The translations under genes were made by a program, and so were the position numbers. 64,000 nt of DNA from Flectonema sp. DT1601 (taxonomy: Eukaryota; Euglenozoa; Diplonemea; Diplonemida; Diplonemidae). The DNA lies in contig OZ025782.1 of NCBI GenBank assembly GCA_964019425.1, positions 1,302,001-1,366,000 on the forward strand, read 5' to 3'. Positions 1 to 11,321 of this stretch are shown one piece after another (position 1 is the stretch's first letter; each line of letters starts with the position of its first letter). Below the pieces are notes generated by a model. That model was given only the letters and a program-made list of their open reading frames with translations, made no database searches and had not been told where the DNA came from.

Positions 1-3000
1 TTGTCAGTGTATAAAACATTAAAAACACTATCAGGATTATGATGCTGTGCTATGAGTTCATTTTGTGGTTTTTCTTCTTCTTTTTCAGATTCAATTTGTT
101 CATTTTGTGGATCTCTCATCCGCTCTTCCATTTTACGTTGTTGCAGTCGAAGTCTTGCTCTTGCTAGTCTTCCTCTCCAAACTGCTTGAACTAACATAGC
201 AGTGTGATGCATAATTATGTTATTCTCTCTTAATGTTTGTACTTCACCTTTTGATTCTTCTGGGTCATCATCCTTCCCGTGGTAGTAAGCTTTTGCTAAT
301 TGCTTTTCAAAATCTTCTCTCATCTTAGCTCCAACAGTCCTACCCGTCGTTTTTTCAAAACTGAGTAGACACAAATGAGCTAATAACTTTTCTTGAGTTA
401 ATTTTCCTTTAACAGTTCTGGTATGCTGCATTGATGCTAAGTAATGTTTTATGATATAGTAATCTGAACAGTCTTGATAAATAGGTCCCAAAGGAGGTCC
501 AATTCTTCTTATAAAAGCAGGTATGTCAGTAACCTGAATTAAACACGATTGAAGCGGATCAAATTCCCTCCAAACTGTGAAGAATCTGTCGGTTTCTTCA
601 TCTGTTAAATGCTGTGCCATGACTTCGTCGGCGACGACGTCGTTGAATTTATCTAACAACACAGCAATGAATAAGTTTAGAATGACGTAAGTCTCAATAA
701 TAACGAAGGATACGAAGTATATATAGCTAACTAAGGGATCTCCGCATTCTCCTGTCTGTCGGTTGCATTCTGGTGGTTGAACTGCGGAGTCGTGCATTAG
801 ACCTGGCCATGCTTCACCAGTTGATATTCGTACCAGAATTAGAATAGCAGAACCGAAATTGTGAAAAGTTGCTCTATCTCGGAGCTGATCACCGTCTTTA
901 ACCTTCGCAAACAAATTAACACCCAAAATAGCATACACAAAGAAAATAAGCAACATCACACCAGCCACGTTAACCATAGTAGGAAGAGTCAGGAATAGAG
1001 TTCTTATTAATGATGAGACTCCCTTAGCGCTGTGAACCAAACGAAGTAGTCGAAGTAGTCGCAAAGCCCTAAATACTGAAGCAGCACCACCAACTGAATT
1101 ACCACTCGCAGCATAACGAGATATGATTCCAGCTACTGAGACTATGATGATAGCGAAGTCAAATTTATTTACCGGAACTGACAGATATCCTTTAAAAGTG
1201 TAGGCTTTAATCTTTAAAATGCATTCAACAGAGAATAACAACACAAACAGATCATTTAAAATCTCAGACAGAGTTGACCACCAAGAAGGTTCCTCATGAT
1301 GCTCCGCGCTAAGTATAGCCACATTGGCAATGACAGCGATATTTATACCAACTTCAAAATATTTATTTGTGACGATCTGAGCACACCATAACTTAAACCC
1401 AGATAGGTCGTCATTCGTTCTGATAGGCGTCTTAACGTGGCGTACTAATACTTTTTGAATTGCTTCCCATCCGGGATCCTTTTCATCTTCGTCGTCGCTG
1501 TCAACTTGAGAACCTGCTAAGGATTTTTTTCGATCTCGTTTTTCTTTTAAAACCATAACACCTTGTTCTTGAAATGCATCAACCAACGCACTCACGAATA
1601 AATTTATAACAAAGAATGCTCCCAACAACACAAACGAGACGAAATACAGAGCAACTATCGGTCTGTTGTCTTTTTGAGGAGCCTCTTCACTGCTGACGCT
1701 ATCCATGCCGATGTACATGATATCGACCCAACCTTCTAAGGAACTCATCTCAAAAAGAGTAAGAAACGCGTGTAGTATGTTATCAAAATTAGTATCGAAA
1801 GCCCGCCACTCTAATTGTCCGTAGAGTTGAGTGGCGTTGCTGTGAAGACAGTCAGACTTGAATCTGAGGTTGTATGGTTCATTACTCTGTTTTGTTTTAT
1901 TGATTTTGTTATTGTCTTTAAGAAAGTAATAACATACGAAATCACCCCATTCATTCTTTGTACAGCTACTAAATGTTCCAGAGAAAAGTTGAACTCCCAA
2001 AATAGCAAATACTAGCCACCCAAGAGATCCTAAAACCATCACCATACCAAGACTGGGTATAGCTAGCCATAGTGATTGCTGTTTGTTTTAAATTTTAAAA
2101 AAAAACAAAAAAAAAAAATTTCCCTGTTTTTTTATGTTTTAGAATCACCACATACCAATGCTCTTTTAAGTCCCTTAAATTTATTTATAAATCGAAGTGG
2201 ACGTAAGACACGAACAACACGAAGTGTTTTTAAATCTCTTAATGAAGAAGATGACGACACTAACGACACAACCGAAGTAGCAACAATAAAGAAATCTAAT
2301 TTATTCCAAGCATCTTTTCTGAGATATGTATCAGGACCAAGAATGAATCCATGTGCAATAATCTTAATGACAGCTTCAACACAAAAAACTATCGTACAGG
2401 AAACGTCAATCCTAAAGAGAGTAACAGCGAGATCTGTGTCAGGAGCAGCGATGGGATCGTTCAACACTAAAGTGATACAGCTTAGAACGATTACGAGAAT
2501 GACTATTATTTCCATTTCAGTTGATTGCATTGCTTCTCCGATCTTCTTTCTAACAGCTGCAATAGTTTGATTTTCTTTTAAACAATTAGTCTGATGAATC
2601 ATACTCTCATGATGGTCACGGTATTCTGAGATGATCTTCTCAAGGAAGGCTGGTTTTTTTGCATCTGAATCTAAACCCGGCATGCCACCACCTCGCTGTT
2701 TTTCTTTCTTCCAGTCTGCTGCGACTGCCTGTATGGCAACGTCCTCCCAACGAACTTGTGTAACTCTCGAGATCAAGATTGATATAAAAAGATTTAACAA
2801 CAAACTATTTCCTATAAAATACCATGATACGAAATACAGAGATGTGAAGTCACCTCTGGCTGCCATTCCGTTGTACATTATAATTTGCCAATCCTCACCA
2901 GATAAAATTTGAAACAACGACAACGATGCTGCAAAAACATTATTAAAATGAGCTCTAGGAAGCCTGGCACATTCCTCTTCACTAATTGGTGGTTGAGGTA

Positions 3001-4984
3001 GTTGAACAGCGGCAGCCCAGCTTGGCATTGCTTTTAGTAAGTCTTCGTCACCATCAAGACCGCAGAATCGACCAGCAAAAAGCTGCATACCAATTAAGGC
3101 ATATATAAATATGATTAAGGCTAGTAGAGCTGTGAGAGTCACAGCTGATTGAATCGATTCTAAAAAAACTCTAACCCATCTTCTCAATCTGGGGAAGTGA
3201 GCTGTCAATTTCAAGACACGAAGAACTTGTAGTGTTCGGATGACTTGTAGGATCTTTACCGATGACTGTTCAGTGTGATTCCACGGGTTTTCAAATCCAA
3301 CGTGGACGACACTTATTATCGCAATTATGAAATCAAAGATATTCCATTTGCTCGAGAAATATAATTTTATCCTGAACACGAGCATTTTTATTACGACGTC
3401 GAAGACGAAAAAACAGGTGAAGCAAACATTCAACACCAACAACATGTCGATCAAAGAAGTCCCGTCATGCCACAGAGACAGTACGACAATGTTTGCTAAA
3501 ATAACTGAAAACATGAAATATTCGTACCATTGTGATGATACAACGCTCATTAAGCCTCTTTGATATTTCATTAAACGAGTTAGGTCTCTCTTTGTTGAGC
3601 ATTCGATGACGGTTGGAGCGCCATCAGCATCATCTTCGAACATGTGCTGTACGTAGTCCAGAGCACTCTCGTCAGCTGTTTGTTCAGCTTTTACTCGTTG
3701 GCGTTCTTTTAGTTTCTTCTTCTCATCTTCGTAGAACAAATTATAATCAAACACGTTGTTCACAATAACGACCGTGAGGTTTATAATACAATAAGCTCCC
3801 ATGAAGGTTAACAGTATGAAATAAAGAGAAGAAAAATAATTAGATGCGTCTACAATGTGATACATTGTGTTACTCCATCCTTCCTTTGTAACGGCAACCG
3901 TTAAAGTTAGAAGTGATGATCCCATATTGTCGAAGGATGTTTTTCCATGATCACCTGGATTAGAACATTCAGGAACACAAACTGCTCCAAATGAACAGTG
4001 AAATCCTTTAAAAACACCAGTGCTGTTGCTGCATACTCTTCCTCTTTCTGAAGTCATTATCGATACTTTCGAGACGTTGTATTTTCCAAATAAATCCAAT
4101 TCACTGAAACATCTATTTCTCAGCACACCTTTCCACAATTGAACAGCAATAATCCCCATTGCGAATAAAAACATCATAAACAATAACAACATATTTAATA
4201 ATCTTGGTAGAGATTGTAGAATCGACTTCATCAACACTCTCATTTCAGTCAATACCGATACAGCTTTTAGTGGTCGTAGTAGACGAAAAGATCGAAGGCC
4301 ACTCAGTGGACCTGTACTCGAACTGACACCAAAAGCGAGGAAAATGAGAGAAAAAATCCCAGAAACGACGACTATGAAATCGAGAACCCCCCACCATGAT
4401 ATTTTTACATTAGAATGAATATCACCGTTGCGGAGTCGTCGTCGTTGAGTGTACCCAAAATATGAAGTTCGTGTTCCCCAGTATCCATTACCAGCAATCC
4501 TAAGAATGAACTCAACGGTATATATGATAGTGAAGGCCAAGTCTAGGTACCGTAATGCATCAGGGTTTTTAGCATTTGGTGCAGGGTCTTCTAATGCTAA
4601 TGCGATACTGTTTCCCATGATAACAACAATGACTACTTTATCAAGGTAGCCAGTGTCAATGCAAGTCTCACGAATCTTTAATCTCCATTCGCTCATATCA
4701 TGAGAAGTGTCGTTGTGCTGAGCTGCTTGTAGTTTTGTTATCGCCGCTGTTTCTGCTGCTTGTCGGAGTCTGTCTTTTGGAGTTTGTGTTTGATTGATAC
4801 TCACAATACTCATTGACCTACCTGGTGTTTGAGGAGCTGTTGGACTTATGACAGACATTGCTCTTCCTGTTCTTGGTGTCACTCGAGGTGTTGTCTTTGG
4901 AGTGAAGCTACCTCCCCTATCCCTTGGAGTCATCACACGTGAAGCACTCCTAGAGCGGGGTGTTACTGTCCACTCAGGATCCAT
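1..4984 (-). CDS. Four-domain voltage-gated Ca2+ channel alpha subunit (3' end outside window)
   Basis: Pore-forming subunit of a plasma-membrane or flagellar calcium channel. Exon 1 is 4984-2156 (943 codons). An intron at 2155-2079 (GTATGT to AACAG, 77 nt) is followed by exon 2 from 2078, which stays open to base 1, giving at least 1,635 residues with no stop in the window. All four repeats are present, each with an Arg/Lys-rich S4. The four selectivity-filter loops read TKEGW, SGEDW, SLEGW and TGEAW, an EEEE ring typical of Cav channels rather than sodium channels. After repeat IV come a Cav-like EF-hand/pre-IQ segment and an IQ motif (VQAVWRGRLARARLRLQ, near nt 160-120), so calmodulin regulation is likely. 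The first 80 residues hold many TPR, TPK, TPG and SP sites that could be phosphorylated by proline-directed kinases. An AG at 5010-5011 lies 25 nt before the ATG. Family call is firm; subtype and ion preference are inferred. Confidence 0.95.
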
Positions 4985-5499
4985 TTTATCTTATGTTAGC
5001 TTCCCATTACTGTGAAATATTTTTTTTTTTTTTACTTCTCATTACTTTAATTCTTTCATCTGAGAACTGAATTCGGCAGATAAATAACACAAAAAAACAA
5101 CACATTCCCCCCGTTCCCCCAAACTAAATATATACTTTTGGGGGGGTACATCACATCATCATCACCTTGTAAACGATTAAGTAAACAACTAAAGAAGACT
5201 TGATGAATTTTTGTTTTTGTTTTTGTTTGTTTTATTTAGCACATTATTTTCTGATAGGAAAAAAGAAGAAAAAAAAAGAAAGGTTATCCAGCAGTTGTAG
5301 TGCAATCTTCTGCCTGCCTTTCATTCAAAAAAGAAAAAGAAAAGGAAAAGAAAACAAATTCCCAGGTTTTTAATAAAATATAAGATTAACAGTTGGGGAG
5401 CAGTTGGGCGGCGGAAGCGTAAATTTAAAGTATTCCTCGTAGAAGGTGAACGTTTTCACTTAAGAAATGAACACAACAAAAAGGTTTCTTGAAAGAAGA

Positions 5500-5530
<31 letters not shown>

Positions 5531-6398
5531 GGTAACTGGTGGGGTGAAAGGGGTCTAACAAACAAATCTCTGAGCCAACTTTTTTCAAACTTTTTTTTTT
5601 TTTTTTTTTTCGTGTGTTTTCAATTCTCCTCGAATGATCGAAGATTATATCCGCTTCAGGAACTACCATCAGAAAACATTCCTTCAATGCAACACAAACA
5701 CACAACACACAACACAACACACACACACACTGCAGGAAGTATCTGACGGCGAACCATCTTTAACAGTACAGGGGAAAATACAGAACTCCTAATTTGCAAT
5801 ACTACACATACATTAAAAACCAATGGTGTTAATAAACAACACATATCCTGTATAGACGTCAACATAATTAGATACCAACAAAAGGAAATGATAAAATACG
5901 TATAGACTTGTGCAAGGCCAGGGCGGGGCTCAACAAAACAAATCATAATGCCTGTGATTGTTTCACTGGTACAGCATGAAACCAGTTGTTCGGTGTAGAG
6001 AAAAAAAAAAAAAAAAAAAAAAAGACATGCAATTAAATTATACTTAATGAGCGGGTGGTATACACTATTTTTTTTTTTTAAATTTTTTTTTTTTCAACGA
6101 AAAAATTGAAGTGGAAAGAGAAACAACAAAAAAACCGAAACGAACCGAATTTAGGAGGGAGATCAGCCACTCACGATAAGTCTGGTGGTCACTACTCTAA
6201 CAAAGTACTGGAATAAAGATATCCTGCACCAGTTCACCCTTTTGGCAACGGTCGGCATAAGAAATGGCGTAACCCGCTCTCTCGATAAAAAAAAAATTTG
6301 AAAATAAAAATAAATACTATTACAGATATGATGACAAGGTTTTATGGCTGTCTACAGCTCCTTGTCGTTGAAACAGAAATGTCGATCGAAATAACTGC
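4985..6398. other. Intergenic: 3' flank of the C2 gene and 5' flank of the channel gene
   Basis: About 1.4 kb with no convincing coding potential. It holds long A or T runs (about 5507-5530, 5590-5610, 6001-6023, 6069-6095), a CA-rich stretch near 5693-5730, and a C8/G8-type hairpin at 5116-5144. The last 25 bases next to the channel ATG form its presumed 5' UTR. I see no RNA gene. Confidence 0.6.
5116..5144. other. Short perfect inverted repeat (8 bp stem, 13 nt loop)
   Basis: The arms CCCCCAAA and TTTGGGGG are separated by an AT-rich loop. It sits about 130 bases upstream of the channel start, in intergenic DNA. It could be a mark in a transcript end or simply a chance product of G and C runs. 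Function is unknown. Confidence 0.35.
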
Positions 6399-9300
6399 CT
6401 AGCTTGATTCCTGTTGTAATCTTCTCCTTGCGAGGATCGACTGCAATTCGTCGTCCATCTCGCCTCCATCTTCTCCCTGTTTTTGTTTTGTTTACTTTGT
6501 TTTTTTACGGCGAATACAATAAACAACTTCTTATTATGTATAACACATACCTCGCAGTACATTGGTGCGGCTTCGACAACAAGAGTTCCCTTAGGGGTTA
6601 CATCCAATTCACGGAGGTAGTCAGACCCAGCGTGGAATGTGGTTTCGTCAAGTCGCAGAGTAGTTTCACCAATCGAATCACGTCCATGTTGAATCTGTTT
6701 TGTTTTATTTAATGTCTTCATTAAGAAGAGATAATAATAATTTATAAAAAGGAATATTCAACAACAAACCCTGAACTGGAGGTTCATCGGAAGAGATTTT
6801 TCCGGCAGCTTCATTTTAAATTTCTGATCCCACTTTACAACGTTGCCGTCGGTGTCGCGGACAGCAGTTTTACGAACTCGTTGTCCCTTAGAGGCAAGTA
6901 GTACTTGGATATTATGACTGGCTCCAGGTATGTTTGAGGCTTCAATAATTCGAACTTCAAGTCCAGTTGGTTGACGGTGTCCGTGCTTTTCCTTTTCAAC
7001 TGGTGAGGATGGAACAATTGCTACTGGAGCATCACCCCAGTCTGCATCTTCATCAGCTGCATCTATTGCGTCATCCCATTCAACTTCTTCAATCCAACCA
7101 TCGTCTGCTGGTGCAGCTCTACGAGCAGCCAGCTTCTTAGCTAACTCATCACCACTCTCATCCCAGTCATCTTGTTTTCCACCTGGTTCGCTAACCTTCT
7201 TTGGAACAGTCTTCTTTGACGGGGTGCTTTCCCAGTTGTCTTCTTCTTCCCACTTATCGTTCTTATCAGCAGCCTTCTTCTTCGGCTTCTTTGCTGGTTC
7301 CTCGTCCCAGGATTCTTCTGTTTTCTTCTTGGCAGGTGCAGGTGCGTCATCCCAAGCATCTTGATCAGCTCCTTCCTCCCAGTTTTCAGGTTTCTTGTCA
7401 GTTTTTCTCAATTTCACGTTTTTGAAGTTCTCACCAGGGTCTTCATCTTCCCATTTATCTAACTGACCTTGCTTGAGGTGGCCGGGTCCCTTCTTCCCCA
7501 TTGCCGGTACCGGCACTGCACCCCAGTCGTCTTCTTCATCGTGTTTTTGTGCGGGTTTTTCCTTAGACGGTGCCGGGGTCTCATCCCAGCTTTCTTCAGG
7601 CGTTGACTTTTTAACCTCTTTTCCCTTTGCAGGTGCTGGTTCGTCATCCCAAGCTTCAGCGTCTTTTTTCGCTTGCGATGCCTTTGCTAGTGCCGGGGTC
7701 TCGTCCCACTCGTCGTCGGCAGCGTCCTTAGTATCAGGCTTGTTAACTTTGCGGAGGACAACCTTTTCATCTTCCCACTCGTCGTCTTTTTGAGGATTTT
7801 GTTTAGGCTTTCCCTTTGTTTTTAGTGCCGGTGTTTCATCCTCCCAGGCCTCGTCAGTCGCAGCTGCAGCCTTTGCTTTAGTAGCTTTTGGTGCAGGGGC
7901 GGCATCATCCCAAGACTCCTCGGGCTGTTTAGCTTTTGCTACTGGTTCTTCATCCCAGCTTTCTTCCTTGGCCGAAGCCTTCTTCGGCGCAGGCTTCTCA
8001 TCTTCCCAGGCTTCGTCAGCTGCTGTCTTAGCAGGAACCTTCTTTGGTGCAGGTTTCTCATCCTCCCAGGCGTCGTCATCACCGGCAGCCTTGGCAGTGG
8101 CTGTTGCTGCCACTGCAGCAACGGCCGCTGCATCATCCCAGGATTCTTCAGGTGCTGACTTAGCTTTCTTGTCGGCCTTGCTCTTTTTGTCCTTTTTCTT
8201 ACTAGGCAAGGAAATGGCAGAGGCAGCAGAGGCAGCAATAGCAGCCACCTGGAGACCATCTTCCCAAGATTCCCCAGAGTCCGATGATGCTTTTGTCTTC
8301 GTTTGAGCTGGAGCAGGAGCAGGCTCGTCCCAGTTTTCATTGTCAGCGGCAGCTTCCTTCTTACTAACAGGAACTGGAGCAGGGGCGTCCTCTTCCCAGT
8401 TTTCTTCCGCAGCTGGTGCTGGTGCCTTTTTAGTTGGCTCGTCCCAGTTTTCCTCTTCAACCGGTGCTGGTGACTTCTTAGCTGGCTCGTCCCAGTTCTC
8501 TTCCGCAGCTGGTGCTGGTGCTGGTGCTGGTGCCTTTTTAGTTGGTTCGTCCCAGTTTTCCTCTTCAACTGGTGCTGGTGACTTCTTAGCCGGCTCGTCC
8601 CAGTTCTCTTCCGCAGCTGGTGCTGGTGCTGGTTCCTTTTTAGTTGGTTCGTCCCAGTTTTCCTCTTCAACTGGTGCTGGTTCCTTTTTAGTTGGTTCGT
8701 CCCAGTTTTCTTCTTCGGCGGCTTTGTTGACAGGCGCCTTTGAAGGAGCGTCTTCCCAGTCTTCTTCAACAGGCGGCTCTTTAGAAGGGGCGTCATTCCA
8801 ATTTTCCTCTGGTTGCTGTTCATCTGCTGTTTTTCCTTCAACTGGGACAGGAGGAATAGAGTGCTGACGTTCATATTCTTCAGCTTCGCGGGCTTTGCGG
8901 TTTGCCTCAGCAGCTACGAGTGCTTCCTCAACATCGCGCTGCTCTGGAGGAGTAGCAGGTGGGGTTGACTGGCGTGCAGCAGCAGGACTTGATGATAAAC
9001 CTCCAAGGAATATATCAGCTAGTAGTCCTCTATCTTCTGGGTATTGATCTTTCAACTTATTGAAGAGAAGTTGATTTGGGTTGTCAGATTGTTGCAACGC
9101 TAACCTCGCCACCTCTCCACAAGGGTGCTGAGGTGTTTTACCAGAGTCTTCGTAATACCTGGCAACCTTCTCAGCCAATGCATCAACTTCTTCTGGTGGA
9201 GAATCGTCGTTGGTGTCGTTGATTAAAGGTTCTCGCATTTCTCTGGCATTCTGCCAATTGTTTCGAGTTTGTTTTAGTTGATCATGATTCCTTCTTAGAG

Positions 9301-10120
9301 CACAGTAGAAGACTGCCAATACGATTGCTAGAAGGACGAGTGTAAGAGCTATTCCCATAAAGACACCATTAGAAGATGCTGGATCAGGTTTCAAGTCTTG
9401 CATTGCAGTACAAGGAACCATAGCATTCCCTAATAACGGATCACACTGATCACAACGTAGAGTCACTGGAGGTTCGTCACCTTTCCCAGCAAGTGAGCGG
9501 GTGCATGCTTGATCACTAAATACCTGATAGGTAACTGTGTCCCAGGTTTTCTGGTCTTGCTTTGTGGTTACAATTCTAACGTAAGAATTCATTCCCGAAC
9601 GACTACCACACATTGTTAGAGGTACACATGTGTCAAAAGGTACACCAACAGGAAGACCCTTACACTGACTGGCACAACTATTTAATTGAATACCTGTGCA
9701 GGTACTTGTTGTTACTGTTGCTGATTTTGGGTTTGATAAGTCTCCTTCTAACCAATTCCCTTCTCCGGATTTTATAACTTTGTTGGCGTCGGATCGGCGA
9801 GCGAGACCGATGCAGTCTCCGTTTTTGAATATTTTATCTCTCTTGGAGATGTCGTTTCCTTCGATGTACCAACCACCCGAACCTATATTGCACCAATACA
9901 TGAATAGCAGACCTGTACTTTCCCAACCAGGTGTATTTTGAGCTGCGCCTGTCCAATATGTAGGAATTCCGTTAAGAGTCAGTGTGGGGTGTTGGGCCCA
10001 CCACTTACCGTCTAATTGTGGATCGGCAAACCCATGCATTCTAAACGATGAACACCCCTCATCCTTTCCTGCAGTAGCTCCCAGCACCAGGATGGCTGCG
10101 ACTACTGCTCTGCTGAACAT
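6399..10120 (-). CDS. Type I membrane protein with acidic-tryptophan repeat tail and C2 domain
   Basis: Three exons: 10120-6770, 6694-6551 and 6476-6399, joined in phase 0 through introns of 75 and 74 nt (donors GTTTGT and GTATGT, acceptors AAACAG). Total 1,190 residues. The ATG at 10120 is preferred over an in-frame ATG at 10204: it opens directly with a signal peptide (MFSRAVVAAILVLGATAG) and an acceptor-like AG lies 19 nt before it (10140-10141). A Cys-rich lumenal domain of about 230 residues follows, then a membrane span near residues 251-273. The long cytosolic tail (about 437-1037) carries some 30 motifs such as ENWDE, ESWDD and DAWED between Lys/Ala/Pro linkers. A C2-like domain (about 1047-1165) continues correctly across the first intron (FR joined to IQHG). 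The end is a short ELQSILARRR helix. The family is not recognised. The architecture suggests a trafficking receptor or membrane tether that binds an adaptor through many W-acidic motifs; this is inference. Confidence 0.85.
7010..8820 (-). repeat. Degenerate tandem repeat coding for W-acidic motifs
   Basis: The tail of the C2 gene is built from units of roughly 15-25 codons with a core [ED]-[NSAD]-W-[DE]-[DE] and a Lys/Ala/Pro spacer. Between about 8400 and 8740 the units are nearly identical in DNA (ENWDEPTKK and ENWDEPAKK alternating), which points to recent expansion. Further along, towards 7010, they are diverged but keep the tryptophan. It is in frame throughout. Confidence 0.9.
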
Positions 10121-10322
10121 GTTATTGCCGTCAGGGTACCTGATAAAAAAGAGGAAAAAAATTTTTTTTTTCATTTTCTTACAACACGACCATTCTCCTT
10201 GCATGATCTTCCCTTGTTTCAGAGTTCCTTAATAAGAATTAAGATAAAAAGAACCTAATAATATTACAACATAAAAATCTCAACCTGTCCAACGATGTGG
10301 ACAAAACCGACCATGATAAATA

Positions 10323-11171
10323 TCACCCTATTTTAACTTGCAGTTTGCTAGCCATCCATTCAGCTGCTGTGAACTGAACCGCTCCACCAGGTGCGATTCT
10401 GGCCACACGCATAGAAACGCCTTTAAAGAATACACGATAGCCTTCTTGTGAAATAATATTAGAAATACATTGTCTTATTGTAAGAGGTGTGCGTCCTTCT
10501 GATAATTGAATTCTTGTTTTGACAACGTCGAGAGGAGATACCAGAAAAGCCACAAAGACATTCGTAGTAAACCCAGCAATACTGTGAAGAATAGCTTTGT
10601 TAGTCTTGAATACTGAGATGTTGTTTGTACCGTAGTCTCGGATTACTGTATAGCCACCGAACTTTATGAATAAACCCCATGACTGTCTCAAAACTGTTAT
10701 TACAACACCTCTGTATAATCCTTTTATACCATGAGACGATACAACTGAAGAAGTTGTTTTTAATAAACTTCCACCTGAAGATACGTCAACTTGCTGTCTA
10801 TTTTTCACAAGTTCCATCGGTGCAACAACTGCTATCGCTTGAAAGATACCAGTTAAGATACCTGCTATGCTCGGTCGCATTATTTTTGATATGTCTGTGT
10901 GGGTTTCCAACAGTTTAGAAAATACTGATAGCCCAGCATATTGAAGGCAAACTTTAGGAACGACAGAAGCCATAACAGGTCCAATTCCCTTATAAAAAGC
11001 TCCAATACCTTCTTTCTGAAGGGTGCTTTTGAATGCATCTCTAATCCGGTGAAACGCAACATTACCAACTCTTTCTGCTTGCATTCTGGTTTTCATAGTG
11101 TCGATCGGATGTAATAGAGTTGCTTCTACGAGTCCAGCAGATCCACCAACAACAGCATGTCTCCAATCCAT
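10323..11171 (-). CDS. Mitochondrial carrier family (SLC25) protein
   Basis: A 282-residue, single-exon inner-membrane transporter of the usual length for the family. It has three repeats, each with the carrier signature after its first helix: HPIDTMKTRMQ, APMELVKNRQQ and SPLDVVKTRIQ. The second repeat has Glu-Leu-Val in place of the common Asp. Six membrane helices are implied. The overall look is nearest to the di/tricarboxylate or oxodicarboxylate branch, but I cannot assign a substrate from the sequence. A likely acceptor AG (11195-11196) lies 23 nt before the ATG. A GTAAGT 37 nt upstream of that site could make a very short 5' UTR intron instead of a trans-splice site. Confidence 0.92.
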   Translation of the reverse strand: MDWRHAVVGGSAGLVEATLLHPIDTMKTRMQAERVGNVAFHRIRDAFKSTLQKEGIGAFYKGIGPVMASVVPKVCLQYAGLSVFSKLLETHTDISKIMRPSIAGILTGIFQAIAVVAPMELVKNRQQVDVSSGGSLLKTTSSVVSSHGIKGLYRGVVITVLRQSWGLFIKFGGYTVIRDYGTNNISVFKTNKAILHSIAGFTTNVFVAFLVSPLDVVKTRIQLSEGRTPLTIRQCISNIISQEGYRVFFKGVSMRVARIAPGGAVQFTAAEWMASKLQVKIG

Positions 11172-11321
11172 GTTTACAAATACTCTTGACGTTTCTGAGG
11201 TGAGCGAAGTACTTTAATCCTTTTGACTTACCTTTAGTAAGATGTAATCCCGTGATTAGATATTATTATGTAGTTTGTAATGTAAATAAATAAACCACAA
11301 AATGAAGTATTTCAATATTAT

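Noticed and set aside
5460-5946. Two overlapping minus-strand frames of 88 and 96 codons near a CA-rich stretch
   Set aside because: They are made largely from CA and T runs, have no acceptor, domain or codon bias, and lie in a spacer.
8400-8740. Regularly spaced near-identical repeats that might look like a CRISPR array
   Set aside because: The repeats are in-frame coding units of a eukaryotic protein, with spacers that are themselves variants of the repeat.
7473-8867. Plus-strand Ser/Ala/Gly-rich frames opposite the W-acidic repeat
   Set aside because: Low-complexity mirror of the minus-strand repeat; start sites and codon use do not support a gene.
10121-10204. Upstream in-frame ATG extending the C2 protein by 28 residues
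   Set aside because: The extension is Lys/Phe homopolymer-derived and would bury the clear signal peptide. An acceptor-like site lies between the two ATGs.
11195-11231. 37-nt GTAAGT to CAG 5' UTR intron before the carrier gene
   Set aside because: It is half the length of every other intron here and uses a different donor type. I keep it only as an alternative to trans-splicing.
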